DNA from: Clostridiales bacterium
GTDB lineage: Bacteria > Bacillota > Clostridia > Saccharofermentanales > Saccharofermentanaceae
DNA length: 35,234 nt
Direction of reading: 5' to 3'
Assembly: GCA_017964005.1 (NCBI GenBank)
Contig: JAGCSR010000007.1
Coordinates: 1-35,234 of the forward strand
The stretch's first letter is position 1; every line of letters starts with the position of its first letter. A program made the translations under genes and the position numbers. This document shows, one piece after another, positions 7,610 through 17,352 of this stretch. Under the pieces are notes generated by a model, which saw only the letters and a program-made list of their open reading frames with translations, searched no databases and was not told the origin of the DNA.

Positions 7610-7638
7610 TTGACAAACCGTGCGGCATAGAATATCTT
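7610..7638 (+). promoter_or_regulatory. Promoter of the tryptophan operon
   Basis: Consensus TTGACA (7610-7615), a 17-bp spacer, TATCTT (7633-7638). Transcription would start near 7645, about 350 bases before trpE, which leaves room for the T-box leader. Confidence 0.85.
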
Positions 7639-7689
7639 TAGTACCAAGTGAATAACAGTAAACCTGTGATTCGGAAGTAAAGGTGGATT

Positions 7690-7935
7690 TAGCGCCTACA
7701 GAGAGCCCCGTTAGCTGAGATTGGGGCGGAGAGCGGTTCATCATAATGGTCCGATGAGGGCACGGTCAAAGGCGATGCCGAGTATTCCGTGACGGGCGGC
7801 TCCGTTATTAGGCCCCGGGTATGTTGGTACTCAGGATAAGTGCACAAGTGATTGTGAATCAAGGTGGCACCGCGGATTATATCAGATGATTCGTCCTTGA
7901 CAAGAAGCGTTGAACTTTTTGTCGGGGATTTTTTT
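7690..7935 (+). promoter_or_regulatory. T-box leader, tryptophan-specific (specifier UGG)
   Basis: Stem I begins with AGAGAG (7700-7705) and contains the GNUG-type GCTG. After the distal arm, TGG at 7747-7749 sits where the specifier codon is expected, which matches tRNA-Trp. The T-box core AAGGTGGCACCGCGG is at 7861-7875 and is the most conserved mark of this RNA. The terminator stem TCCTTGACAA (7894-7903)/TTGTCGGGGA (7919-7928) is followed by seven T's. Known T-box logic: uncharged tRNA-Trp binds stem I and the T-box bulge, the antiterminator forms, and the downstream genes are transcribed. The specifier was placed by eye, but it agrees with the trp genes below. Confidence 0.93.
7894..7935 (+). 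terminator. Regulated terminator of the T-box leader
   Basis: A ten-pair stem with two G-U pairs, then TTTTTTT. Its left arm overlaps the region beyond the T-box core and would be disrupted when the antiterminator forms. Confidence 0.85.
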
Positions 7936-7992
7936 ATTGCCTCCCCGTCGAAAAGCCGATGATAAATAAATAACGACAAGGAGGTAACCGGA

Positions 7993-9453
7993 ATGAAGTT
8001 TGCACCTGCAAAAGAAGAGATCTTAAAGATCGCATCGGAAGGGCAATACAAGATCGCGCCCGTTAAGTGCGAGATGCTGTCCGACATGAGAACGCCGATC
8101 GAAGTCTTGAGGATCTTGAAGGGCGTGTCCGATCACGCGTATATACTGGAATCAGTAGAGGACCAGGAACGCTGGGGAAGATATACTTTCTTAGGCTTTG
8201 ATCCCACTTTGGAGATAACCTGCATCAACGGTCACCTCAAGGCCGGAGAAGACGAATATGAGACAGATGATCCCGGCAGTTACATCCGCAGGATCATGGC
8301 TGACTACAAGTCCCCCAGACTCGAAGGCATGCCGACTTTTACCGGCGGCCTCGTGGGATATTTCTCATACGACTACATCAAGTATGCGGAGAAGTCCCTG
8401 GATCTTGACTGTGACGACCCGGGCAACTTTAAGGATTGTGATCTGATGCTGTTCGATAAGGTTATTGTTTTCGATAACGTAAAGCAGAAGATCGTGATCG
8501 TCGGCAATGTTAAGCTGGATGACGCGGATGCCGATTATGACCGTGTTACATCTGATCTTGCGAAGATCAGGGACCTTATCAATGACGGCACCCCTGCTCC
8601 CGATGAAGGAGGGCGCCTCCTGTCCGAAGTAAGGCCGCTGTTTACTGAAGAAGAATACTGCAACATGGTGGAGCGCGCCAAGGACCATATCAGGGAAGGA
8701 GACATCTTCCAGGTCGTATTGTCCAACAGGCTCGAAGCAGATTACGAAGGATCCATCCTTAATGTCTACAGGGCTCTTCGCACCATGAATCCGTCACCTT
8801 ACATGTTCTACTTCTCGGGAACGGACGTTGAGGTTGCAGGCGCATCTCCCGAGACTTTGGTAAAGCTCGAAAATGGCGATCTTTACACTTTCCCTCTTGC
8901 GGGGACCCGTCCGAGGGGGAAGACAGACGAAGAGGATAAGGCTTTGGAAGAAGAGCTTCTCGCAGATCCCAAAGAACTTGCAGAACACAATATGCTGGTG
9001 GACCTCGGCCGTAATGACATAGGCAAGATCTCCAAGTTCGGATCTGTGGAAGTAGTCAAGTACCATTCCATCGAAAGGTATTCCCACGTTATGCACATCG
9101 GATCCACTGTTAAGGGCAGGATCAGGGATGACAGGGATGCCTTGGATGCAGTCGATGCTATCCTTCCTGCAGGTACCCTGTCGGGAGCGCCTAAGATCAA
9201 GGCATGTCAGATCATCAACGAACTCGAAGGCAACAAGCGCGGGATATACGGCGGCGCCATCGGATATATCGATTTCGGCGGCAACCTGGATACATGCATA
9301 GCGATCCGTCTTGCATACAAGAAGAACGGCAAGATCTATGTAAGATCCGGCGCGGGCATCGTGTACGATTCCGTTCCTGCCACAGAGTACCGTGAGTGCA
9401 TCAATAAGGCGGCCGCGGTCATCAAGGCGATCGAGAACGCCGATGATATGTGA
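7993..9453 (+). CDS. trpE: Anthranilate synthase component I
   Basis: 486 aa. It makes anthranilate from chorismate using ammonia supplied by TrpG. The ILES motif at 51-54 corresponds to the tryptophan feedback site of TrpE proteins, so allosteric inhibition is expected. The chorismate-binding half shows GASPETLVKL, LAGTRPRG, GRNDIGKI, PAGTLSGAPKIKA and RSGAGIVYDS, all as in active TrpE rather than PabB. The start follows AAGGAGG at 9 bp and comes right after the T-box leader. First gene of the seven-gene operon; its stop overlaps the ribosome binding site of trpG. Confidence 0.97.
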   Translation: MKFAPAKEEILKIASEGQYKIAPVKCEMLSDMRTPIEVLRILKGVSDHAYILESVEDQERWGRYTFLGFDPTLEITCINGHLKAGEDEYETDDPGSYIRRIMADYKSPRLEGMPTFTGGLVGYFSYDYIKYAEKSLDLDCDDPGNFKDCDLMLFDKVIVFDNVKQKIVIVGNVKLDDADADYDRVTSDLAKIRDLINDGTPAPDEGGRLLSEVRPLFTEEEYCNMVERAKDHIREGDIFQVVLSNRLEADYEGSILNVYRALRTMNPSPYMFYFSGTDVEVAGASPETLVKLENGDLYTFPLAGTRPRGKTDEEDKALEEELLADPKELAEHNMLVDLGRNDIGKISKFGSVEVVKYHSIERYSHVMHIGSTVKGRIRDDRDALDAVDAILPAGTLSGAPKIKACQIINELEGNKRGIYGGAIGYIDFGGNLDTCIAIRLAYKKNGKIYVRSGAGIVYDSVPATEYRECINKAAAVIKAIENADDM

Positions 9454-9467
9454 AGGAGGTTATGAAG

Positions 9468-10052
9468 ATGATACTGATAATAGATAACTACGACAGCTTC
9501 TCCTATAACCTCTACCAGATGTTGGGCGAGATCACACCCGATATAGAAGTCATAAGGAACGATGCTCTGACAGCAGAAGAGATCCTTGCCAAAGATCCTG
9601 CAGGGATCGTCCTGTCACCGGGCCCCGGACGCCCTTGCGACGCAGGCATATGCGAAGAACTTGCGGTCGCTGCCGCAGGCAAAGTTCCTGTATTGGGAGT
9701 ATGCCTCGGACATCAGGCGATCTGTGAAGCTTACGGCGGAGTCGTAACTTATGCCAAGGAGCTGATGCACGGCAAGCAATCTGATACGAAGATAGACACT
9801 TCAAGCAAGATATTCTGCGGGATGCCTTCTGAGATAAAGGTTGCAAGATATCATTCCCTTGCGGCGGAAGAAGATACTCTTCCCGGGTGTCTTAAGGTAA
9901 CGGCAAGAACATCGGACGGCGAGATCATGGCGGTCGAACATAAGGAATATGAGATATTCGGACTGCAGTTCCATCCCGAGTCGATCATGACGCCCGAAGG
10001 CAGGAACATATTAAGAAATTTTATCAACTTAACAAACCGAGGAGGAAATTAA
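9468..10052 (+). CDS. trpG: Anthranilate synthase glutamine amidotransferase component
   Basis: 194 aa with the start at 9468, chosen because AAGGAGG (9453-9459) is then 8 bp away and the protein begins [15 protein letters not shown] as in the family; GTG 9450 and ATG 9462 are in frame but badly spaced. It is a class I glutaminase that passes ammonia to TrpE. The catalytic triad is visible: C79 in GVCLGHQ, H169 and E171 in LQFHPES. The oxyanion-loop motif SPGPGRP is at about 50-56. It is not fused to TrpD, unlike in some bacteria. In many Bacillota this subunit also serves PabB; no pab genes are in view. Confidence 0.96.
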   Translation: MILIIDNYDSFSYNLYQMLGEITPDIEVIRNDALTAEEILAKDPAGIVLSPGPGRPCDAGICEELAVAAAGKVPVLGVCLGHQAICEAYGGVVTYAKELMHGKQSDTKIDTSSKIFCGMPSEIKVARYHSLAAEEDTLPGCLKVTARTSDGEIMAVEHKEYEIFGLQFHPESIMTPEGRNILRNFINLTNRGGN

Positions 10053-10054
10053 AG

Positions 10055-11080
10055 ATGATCAAGGAAGCAATCGAGAAGATCGTAAACAAAGAGGATCTTA
10101 CATACGATGAGGCATATACCGTCATGAATGAGATCATGAACGGCGAGACCAGTCAGACACAGAACGCCGCATTCCTGGCTGCGTTATCCACCAAGAGCGC
10201 CAAGGCTGAGACGATAGATGAGATCGCCGGCTGCGCTCAGGCAATGCGTGAGCACGCGACACCTCTGGATCATCCGGGACTTAAGACTCTCGAGATCGTG
10301 GGAACAGGCGGAGACCGTGCAGGGAGCTTCAACATCTCCACCACATCTGCATTTATCGCCGCAGCCGCAGGCGCCAACGTCACCAAGCACGGCAACCGCG
10401 CCGCATCTTCCAAGTCCGGTACGGCTGACTGTCTTGAAGCTCTTGGCGCCAATATCAACCTTGAACCCGAAAGCTGCGCAAGGCTCCTCCGCGAGTCCGG
10501 ATTCTGTTTCCTTTTCGCGCAGAAATACCATTCTTCCATGAAGTACGTCGGGGCCGTCCGCCGCGAGCTGGGTTTCAGGACAGTGTTCAACATCTTAGGA
10601 CCCATCACGAACCCCGCGCATCCCGAAGGATATCTTCTCGGTGTGTACGATGAGTATCTTGTAGATGTCGTAGCCGAAGTCCTTAAGAGCCTGGGTGCAG
10701 AGCGCGCCATGGTAGTCTATGGTCAGGACAAGCTCGACGAGATCTCCATCTCGGCTCCCACGACAGTTGCCGAACTCAAAGACGGCGTCATCACCAGATA
10801 TGAGATCACACCCGAACAGTTCGGACTGGAGCGCGGCACGAAGGATGAGATCGTCGGAGGCACTCCCGAGGAGAACGCCGAGATTACCCGCGGCATCCTG
10901 AACGGCACCATCACAGGTTCCCGCCGCAATATCGTTCTTATGAACGCAGGATCTGCTATCTATGTTGCAGGCAAGGCCGACAGCATCGCCGACGGCATCA
11001 AAGTCGCGGAAGAGATGATAGCTTCAGGAAAGGCAACGGAAGCTATGGATAAGTTCGTAGAACTGTCCAAGAAGGTATGA
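10055..11080 (+). CDS. trpD: Anthranilate phosphoribosyltransferase
   Basis: 341 aa, the normal family length. It joins anthranilate to PRPP. The PRPP-binding glycine-rich loop GTGGD is at 83-87 and NIST at 93-96, followed by [15 protein letters not shown], which binds phosphate and anthranilate. The start lies 2 bases after the trpG stop, and its GAGGAGG site is inside the end of trpG, so translation is coupled. Confidence 0.96.
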   Translation: MIKEAIEKIVNKEDLTYDEAYTVMNEIMNGETSQTQNAAFLAALSTKSAKAETIDEIAGCAQAMREHATPLDHPGLKTLEIVGTGGDRAGSFNISTTSAFIAAAAGANVTKHGNRAASSKSGTADCLEALGANINLEPESCARLLRESGFCFLFAQKYHSSMKYVGAVRRELGFRTVFNILGPITNPAHPEGYLLGVYDEYLVDVVAEVLKSLGAERAMVVYGQDKLDEISISAPTTVAELKDGVITRYEITPEQFGLERGTKDEIVGGTPEENAEITRGILNGTITGSRRNIVLMNAGSAIYVAGKADSIADGIKVAEEMIASGKATEAMDKFVELSKKV

Positions 11081-11084
11081 TGAT

Positions 11085-11876
11085 ATGAGTGACATTCTTG
11101 AAAAGATAGCCGAAAGCACCAGGGCAAGAGTTGCCCGCGCTAAATTGGATGTTCCCGAGGATGTCCTGATCGACAGGGCGTTTGAAAGTTTGGCGGCAAA
11201 GGGTGCGGCACCTTCTTTTACCGATGCACTGGCGGCACCGGGAATGAGCTTCATCTGCGAGTGCAAGAAAGCATCCCCTTCCAAAGGGGTCATCGCAGAA
11301 GACTTCCGGTACATCACTATAGCCAAGGAGTATGAAAAGGCCGGAGCATCCGCGATCTCCGTTCTCACTGAACCCGAGTGGTTCCAAGGGGATCTCCGCT
11401 ACCTGGACCAGATATCACGAGAGGTCAGCATTCCCCTTCTTCGAAAAGACTTTACGATATCTCCTTACATGATATACGAGGCATTCCTGGCCGGAGCATC
11501 CGCGGTGCTGCTCATCTGTTCGCTTCTCGACGGAGATACGCTGGCAACATACAGGAACCTGGCAGAATCTTTGGGCATGGCAGCTCTCGTTGAAGCTCAT
11601 GACGAAGATGAAGTTAAGATGGCTCTGGACGCGGGTGCCCGCATCATCGGTGTCAATAACCGTGACTTAAGGACATTCGAAGTGAACGCCTCCAACTGCC
11701 TGCGCCTGAGAGACAAGGTGCCGGAGGGCGTACTGTTCGTTGCCGAGAGCGGCATAAAAACAAATGAAGACATTAACCTTCTCCTAAACTATAATGTTGA
11801 TGCTGTTCTTATCGGGGAGGCTATGATGACTTCCCCTGATAAGACCGCATTCCTTGCTGACCTGAGAGGAGATTGA
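11085..11876 (+). CDS. trpC: Indole-3-glycerol phosphate synthase
   Basis: 263 aa TIM barrel that closes the indole ring of CdRP. The family signature ECKKASPSKG is at 59-68 and includes the catalytic glutamate and lysine; LRKDF supplies the second lysine, and the phosphate-binding end GIKTNEDINLLL...LIGEAMM is intact. It is not fused to TrpF, as it is in enterobacteria. It starts 4 bases after the trpD stop. Confidence 0.96.
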   Translation: MSDILEKIAESTRARVARAKLDVPEDVLIDRAFESLAAKGAAPSFTDALAAPGMSFICECKKASPSKGVIAEDFRYITIAKEYEKAGASAISVLTEPEWFQGDLRYLDQISREVSIPLLRKDFTISPYMIYEAFLAGASAVLLICSLLDGDTLATYRNLAESLGMAALVEAHDEDEVKMALDAGARIIGVNNRDLRTFEVNASNCLRLRDKVPEGVLFVAESGIKTNEDINLLLNYNVDAVLIGEAMMTSPDKTAFLADLRGD

Positions 11877-11881
11877 GGTTA

Positions 11882-12487
11882 ATGACTAAGATCAAGTTCT
11901 GCGGACTTAGAAGAGAAGACGACGTAAGATACGCGGCCATGCTTAATGCCGACTTTGCAGGATATATAATGTCCCCGAAGTTCCAAAGGTATGTAAGCGC
12001 ATTCCAGGTGTTGGAATGGAAGGCTCTTCTTCCGTTTACCACCAAGACCGTCGGCGTGTTCGTCGACGAGACCCTTGAATATGTTACGGAATGTGCGGAA
12101 GAAGCACGTCTCGATCTGATACAGCTCCACGGAACCGAAGACGACGGATTTATAACATCGGTCCGTCAGAGGACAGGGCTTCCGGTCATTAAGATGATCA
12201 GACCCGAATCGGAAGAGGATATCAAGATCGCCAGGGAAAGCTCGGCAGATTACATACTTCTTGATTCCGGGGTCGGCGGTACCGGCAAGACATTCAACTG
12301 GTTCTACGCAGGAAGGCTCGACAGGGAGTATTTCCTGGCAGGAGGGCTCACCCCGGATAATGTGGGGGAAGCCGTAAGACGTCTGCACCCTTATGCAGTT
12401 GACGTAAGTTCCGGTGTCGAGAATGACGGATATAAGGATTTTGACCGGATGAACCTTTTCGCTAAGGAGGTAAGGATAAATGAGTAA
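11882..12487 (+). CDS. trpF: Phosphoribosylanthranilate isomerase
   Basis: 201 aa from ATG 11882; a TTG three codons earlier is possible, but [11 protein letters not shown] is the usual N-terminus. The Amadori rearrangement needs C7 (KFCGLRR) and D128 (LLDSG), and both are present. AGGLTPDNV and VDVSSGVE form the phosphate-binding end. It begins 5 bases after the trpC stop and overlaps trpB by 8 bases. Confidence 0.95.
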   Translation: MTKIKFCGLRREDDVRYAAMLNADFAGYIMSPKFQRYVSAFQVLEWKALLPFTTKTVGVFVDETLEYVTECAEEARLDLIQLHGTEDDGFITSVRQRTGLPVIKMIRPESEEDIKIARESSADYILLDSGVGGTGKTFNWFYAGRLDREYFLAGGLTPDNVGEAVRRLHPYAVDVSSGVENDGYKDFDRMNLFAKEVRINE

Positions 12488-13670
12488 TCCCAAAGGAAGA
12501 TTCGGGATCCACGGCGGGCAGTACATACCCGAGACACTGATGAACGCTGTGATCGAATTGGAAGAAGCATATAACCACTATAAGGACGATCCCGAGTTCA
12601 ACCGTGAACTCAAGGATCTGTTCAATAACTACGCGGGGCGCCCCAGTCTGTTGTACTATGCGGACAAGATGACCCGCGACCTGGGCGGCGCGAAAGTATA
12701 CCTGAAGAGGGAAGACCTGAACCATACGGGTTCCCACAAGATCAATAATGTGTTGGGCCAGGCTCTCCTTGCCAAGAAGATGGGCAAGACCCGTCTCATC
12801 GCGGAGACCGGTGCCGGCCAGCACGGCGTTGCCACCGCAACTGCAGCGGCTCTTCTCGATATGGAGTGTGTTGTCTTCATGGGCGAAGAGGACACCAAGC
12901 GCCAGGCTCTGAATGTGTACAGGATGAAGCTCCTCGGAGCTGATGTCGTTCCGGTAACGAGCGGCACCAGGACATTGAAGGATGCCGTATCCGAGACGAT
13001 GCGCGAATGGACATCCAGGATCTCCGATACCCACTATTGCTTAGGATCCGTTATGGGTCCCCACCCGTTCCCGACGATAGTCCGTGACTTCCAGTCAGTC
13101 ATCTCCAGGGAGATAAAGCAGCAGATGATGGAAGCCGAAGGACGCCTGCCTGATGTGGTCATGGCATGCTGCGGCGGCGGGTCAAACGCCATCGGATCTT
13201 TCTATAACTTCATCGAGGATGAGTCCGTAAGGCTTATCGGATGTGAGGCCGCAGGAAGAGGGATCGACACATTCGAGACGGCAGCAACCCTCAACACCGG
13301 CAAGCTCGGTATCTTCCACGGCATGAAGTCTTACTTCTGTCAGGATGAATACGGACAGATCGCGCCTGTATATTCCATATCCGCAGGTCTCGACTATCCC
13401 GGAATAGGTCCCGAGCATGCGATGCTCCACGACACGGGGCGCGCCGAGTATGTGGCTATAACTGATGAGGAAGCGGTCCAGGCATTCGAATACCTGTCCC
13501 GTACGGAAGGTATCATTCCCGCGATAGAGTCTGCTCATGCAGTCGCTTATGCCCGAAAGCTCGTTCCGACACTGGATAAGGATAAGATCGTTGTAGTTAC
13601 GATATCCGGACGCGGAGACAAGGACTGCGCTGCTATCGCAAGATACAGAGGGGAGGATATCCATGAGTAA
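12480..13670 (+). CDS. trpB: Tryptophan synthase beta chain
   Basis: 396 aa, TrpB1 type. PLP lysine K87 lies in HTGSHKINN, the catalytic glutamate E109 in ETGAGQHG, and the PLP phosphate loop is CGGGSNAIG. It condenses indole, channelled from TrpA, with serine. GGAGG near 12467 serves the ATG at 12480. It overlaps trpF by 8 and trpA by 8 bases, so the three genes are tightly coupled. Confidence 0.97.
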   Translation: MSNPKGRFGIHGGQYIPETLMNAVIELEEAYNHYKDDPEFNRELKDLFNNYAGRPSLLYYADKMTRDLGGAKVYLKREDLNHTGSHKINNVLGQALLAKKMGKTRLIAETGAGQHGVATATAAALLDMECVVFMGEEDTKRQALNVYRMKLLGADVVPVTSGTRTLKDAVSETMREWTSRISDTHYCLGSVMGPHPFPTIVRDFQSVISREIKQQMMEAEGRLPDVVMACCGGGSNAIGSFYNFIEDESVRLIGCEAAGRGIDTFETAATLNTGKLGIFHGMKSYFCQDEYGQIAPVYSISAGLDYPGIGPEHAMLHDTGRAEYVAITDEEAVQAFEYLSRTEGIIPAIESAHAVAYARKLVPTLDKDKIVVVTISGRGDKDCAAIARYRGEDIHE

Positions 13671-14433
13671 TATTGCTAAGGCCTTTGCTTCGGGCAAGGC
13701 ATTCATACCGTTCATAACCGTAGGCGATCCTGATATCGACACCACTTATGAGATCGTAACGGCTGCCGCCGAAGCGGGAGCAGATCTCATAGAACTGGGG
13801 ATCCCGTTCTCTGATCCGACCGCGGAAGGTCCTGTAATCCAGGAAGCCAGTCTGCGCGCTCTTGAAGCCGGGACCACTACAGACAAAGTTTTCGAGTTGG
13901 TTAAAAAACTCCGCGAGACAGTGACGGTTCCAATGGTCTTCATGACTTATGCCAATGTCGTGTTCTCTTACGGCGCCGACAGGTTCATCTCACGCTGCGC
14001 CGAAGTTGGGATCGACGGGCTGATACTGCCTGACATCCCCTATGAGGAGAAAGGCGAGTTCGTCGATATCACACGCCAATACGGAGTCGATCTCATATCC
14101 CTTATCGCACCGACTTCAGAGGACCGTATCTCCATGATCGCATCCGAAGCTGAAGGCTTCATCTATGTTGTATCGAGCCTGGGAGTCACGGGTGTCCGGA
14201 GCAGCATCACTACCGATATATCTTCGCTTACATCTAAGATACGCGAGGTAACGGATGTTCCCTGCGCCATCGGATTCGGGATCTCGACGCCGGAACAGGC
14301 ATCTGAAATGTCCAAGTGCGCCGACGGTGTTATCGTGGGTTCTGCCATCATGAAGATCGTTGCGGAGTACGGCAAGGACGCGCCTTCCCATGTCGCAGAC
14401 TATGTTAAGTCCATGAAGGACGCAATCAGGTGA
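13663..14433 (+). CDS. trpA: Tryptophan synthase alpha chain
   Basis: 256 aa TIM barrel that releases indole from indole-3-glycerol phosphate and passes it to TrpB. E44 in IELGIPFSD matches the catalytic E49 of the enterobacterial enzyme. The residue equivalent to D60 is glutamate (E55, in DPTAEGP) instead of the usual aspartate of DPLADGP. The phosphate-binding GFGIS and VGSAI are intact. It is the last gene of the trp operon. Confidence 0.96.
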   Translation: MSNIAKAFASGKAFIPFITVGDPDIDTTYEIVTAAAEAGADLIELGIPFSDPTAEGPVIQEASLRALEAGTTTDKVFELVKKLRETVTVPMVFMTYANVVFSYGADRFISRCAEVGIDGLILPDIPYEEKGEFVDITRQYGVDLISLIAPTSEDRISMIASEAEGFIYVVSSLGVTGVRSSITTDISSLTSKIREVTDVPCAIGFGISTPEQASEMSKCADGVIVGSAIMKIVAEYGKDAPSHVADYVKSMKDAIR

Positions 14434-14495
14434 TCAATTAACTATCGGCATTTTGACGAATACACTTTTCGAACGCAAGGTGTACAATCTGCCGT

Positions 14496-15614
14496 ATGCT
14501 CAGATATATCAAGAAAGATCCGGTTCTGTTTGCCTCGGGGATACTGGCCATAGTGTCCTGCTTTTTCGTACACCCGGATCAGGAATACTTCGGATATATC
14601 GATTGGCGCGTGCTGGGGATATTGTTCTCGATGATGCTGGTCGTGGCAGAACTTGTCAGGATCGGACTGTTCAAGCGCCTGACGAATATGCTCCTTGCCA
14701 AAGTCCATACGTCGAGAGCCGTGTCGCTCATCCTGGTGTGGCTTTGCTTCTTCATGGGCATGATACTTACGAATGACGTGACACTGGTCACGATGGTTCC
14801 CTTTGCCATCGGCGTGATGAGCTCTTTCGGTGACAGAAGGAATACCACATTTACGCTTATACTCATGACCGTTGCCGCGAATCTCGGCAGCATGCAGACT
14901 CCGATCGGCAATCCCCAGAACCTCTACTTGTACACCAAGTACTCAGTTCCGTTAGGCGAGTTCCTTAAACTCATGCTGCCTTATTCACTGGTGTCGCTGG
15001 CACTGGTGACAGTGGCGGTGTTCATTCTCTGCAGGAATTCCGGTTCCTCCCGTAAGGAGAAGGATGATCTTCAGTCTCTTAATAAGCCCAGGCTGTTCAT
15101 CAGCCTCGCACTCTTCCTGGCATGTCTTCTTGTTGTCGCAAGGATCGTTGATTACCGCATCGTTTTGGCGGCGCTGGTTATCATAATGATCATCATGGAT
15201 CGAAAAGCTTTCCACTACGTGGACTTCACTCTCCTCATAACATTTATCTTCTTCTTCGTGTTCGTTGGCAACATGGGCAGGATCGAAGCGGTAAGGGATG
15301 TTATTGGAAATGTTGTCGGCAGCGCTCCTGTCCTGACCGCCGCCCTGTCTTCACAGGTGATAAGCAATGTTCCCGCGGCACTCCTCCTGTCCGCGTTTAC
15401 GGATGACGGGAAGTCCCTGATAATCGGAACGAACCTCGGCGGCTTGGGGACTCTGATCGCGAGCATGGCAAGCCTCATCACATACAAATTCCACAGTGCC
15501 ATGCCGAAGCCTTCCGATAAGAAGACCCCCGGGTATATTCCCGCATTCTCCGTTATCAATGTGATATTCCTTGTGATCCTCATCGGCCTGTACTATCTGC
15601 TAAAGCTTTTGTAA
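14496..15614 (+). CDS. SLC13/CitMHS-like anion permease
   Basis: 372 aa with about ten hydrophobic segments. The NDVTLVTMVPFA stretch and NLGSMQTPIGNPQNLYLY are the signature loops of the ion-transporter superfamily that includes citrate/dicarboxylate carriers, ArsB and NhaD. The second half has the pseudo-repeat SNVPAALLLS with GTNLGGLGTL. Substrate unknown: a carboxylate, or Na+/H+ exchange. It is about 60 bases after trpA with only a weak AAGGTG site and no clear terminator between, so read-through from the trp operon is possible, but a role in tryptophan uptake is not supported by the family. Confidence 0.85.
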   Translation: MLRYIKKDPVLFASGILAIVSCFFVHPDQEYFGYIDWRVLGILFSMMLVVAELVRIGLFKRLTNMLLAKVHTSRAVSLILVWLCFFMGMILTNDVTLVTMVPFAIGVMSSFGDRRNTTFTLILMTVAANLGSMQTPIGNPQNLYLYTKYSVPLGEFLKLMLPYSLVSLALVTVAVFILCRNSGSSRKEKDDLQSLNKPRLFISLALFLACLLVVARIVDYRIVLAALVIIMIIMDRKAFHYVDFTLLITFIFFFVFVGNMGRIEAVRDVIGNVVGSAPVLTAALSSQVISNVPAALLLSAFTDDGKSLIIGTNLGGLGTLIASMASLITYKFHSAMPKPSDKKTPGYIPAFSVINVIFLVILIGLYYLLKLL

Positions 15615-15684
15615 GACGTTCTCCTGTTGCAACTTCGCACAAAAACAGAGGGCCTCAATGGGCTAGTTTTGCTATGTTTTCGCA

Positions 15685-15712
15685 TTGTTTTGCGGGGAAG
15701 GCTTGATATAAT
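15685..15712 (+). promoter_or_regulatory. Candidate promoter of enolase
   Basis: TTGTTT (15685-15690), a 16-bp spacer and TATAAT (15707-15712). The spacer is one base short, but the -10 is perfect. The 70 bases before it (about 15645-15675) hold a bulged hairpin built on AAAAC/GTTTT that may end the permease transcript. Confidence 0.55.
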
Positions 15713-15726
15713 ATTTGGCGTGATAA

Positions 15727-17082
<1,356 letters not shown>

Positions 17083-17111
17083 TCTTGCCTGATCTATAAC
17101 GGTTCTTAATG

Positions 17112-17146
17112 TCCCCCGGTTGATTCAGTTCTCCGGGGGATTTTTT
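17112..17146 (+). terminator. Terminator of enolase
   Basis: The stem TCCCCCGG (17112-17119)/CCGGGGGA (17133-17140) is followed by TTTTTT. Confidence 0.94.
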
Positions 17147-17152
17147 GTTTGT

Positions 17153-17346
17153 TGTATCAAATCCGCGAAAACAAGGATCTGGTACACAAAAATACAGGGA
17201 ATGATGTATCAAATCTGTGAAAACAGGGATTTGATACACAGAAACGCAGAAAAAGATGTATCAGATTTTCGAAAATGGGGATTTAGTACACAAAAGGCCA
17301 GGAAATGATGTATCAAATCTGCAAAATCAAAGATTTGATACACAGA
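17153..17346. repeat. Four 52-bp tandem units, each an inverted repeat
   Basis: Units start at 17153, 17205, 17257 and 17309. Each has a left arm like TGTATCAAATC and a right arm like GATTTGATACACA around a 10- to 15-base loop, then a purine-rich spacer. The units differ by scattered bases, but most changes leave arm pairing intact through G-U or compensating pairs. The array fills the gap between the enolase terminator and the end of the convergent LicD gene. It could work as bidirectional terminators, protein-binding sites or a REP-like repeat family. A related array with the same period is at 34907. Confidence 0.9.
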
Positions 17347-17352
17347 TGGGGA

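Noticed and set aside
9450..9467. Earlier GTG/ATG starts for trpG
   Set aside because: GTG 9450 precedes the AAGGAGG site and ATG 9462 is only 2 bases from it; ATG 9468 has correct spacing and the conserved N-terminus.
14434..14495. The permease at 14496 as a tryptophan transporter of the operon
   Set aside because: Its motifs are those of carboxylate/anion carriers, the ribosome binding site is weak, and proximity alone is not enough.
17153..17346. CRISPR array
   Set aside because: The units are tandem and similar over their whole length, with no unique spacers between identical repeats, and no cas gene is present.
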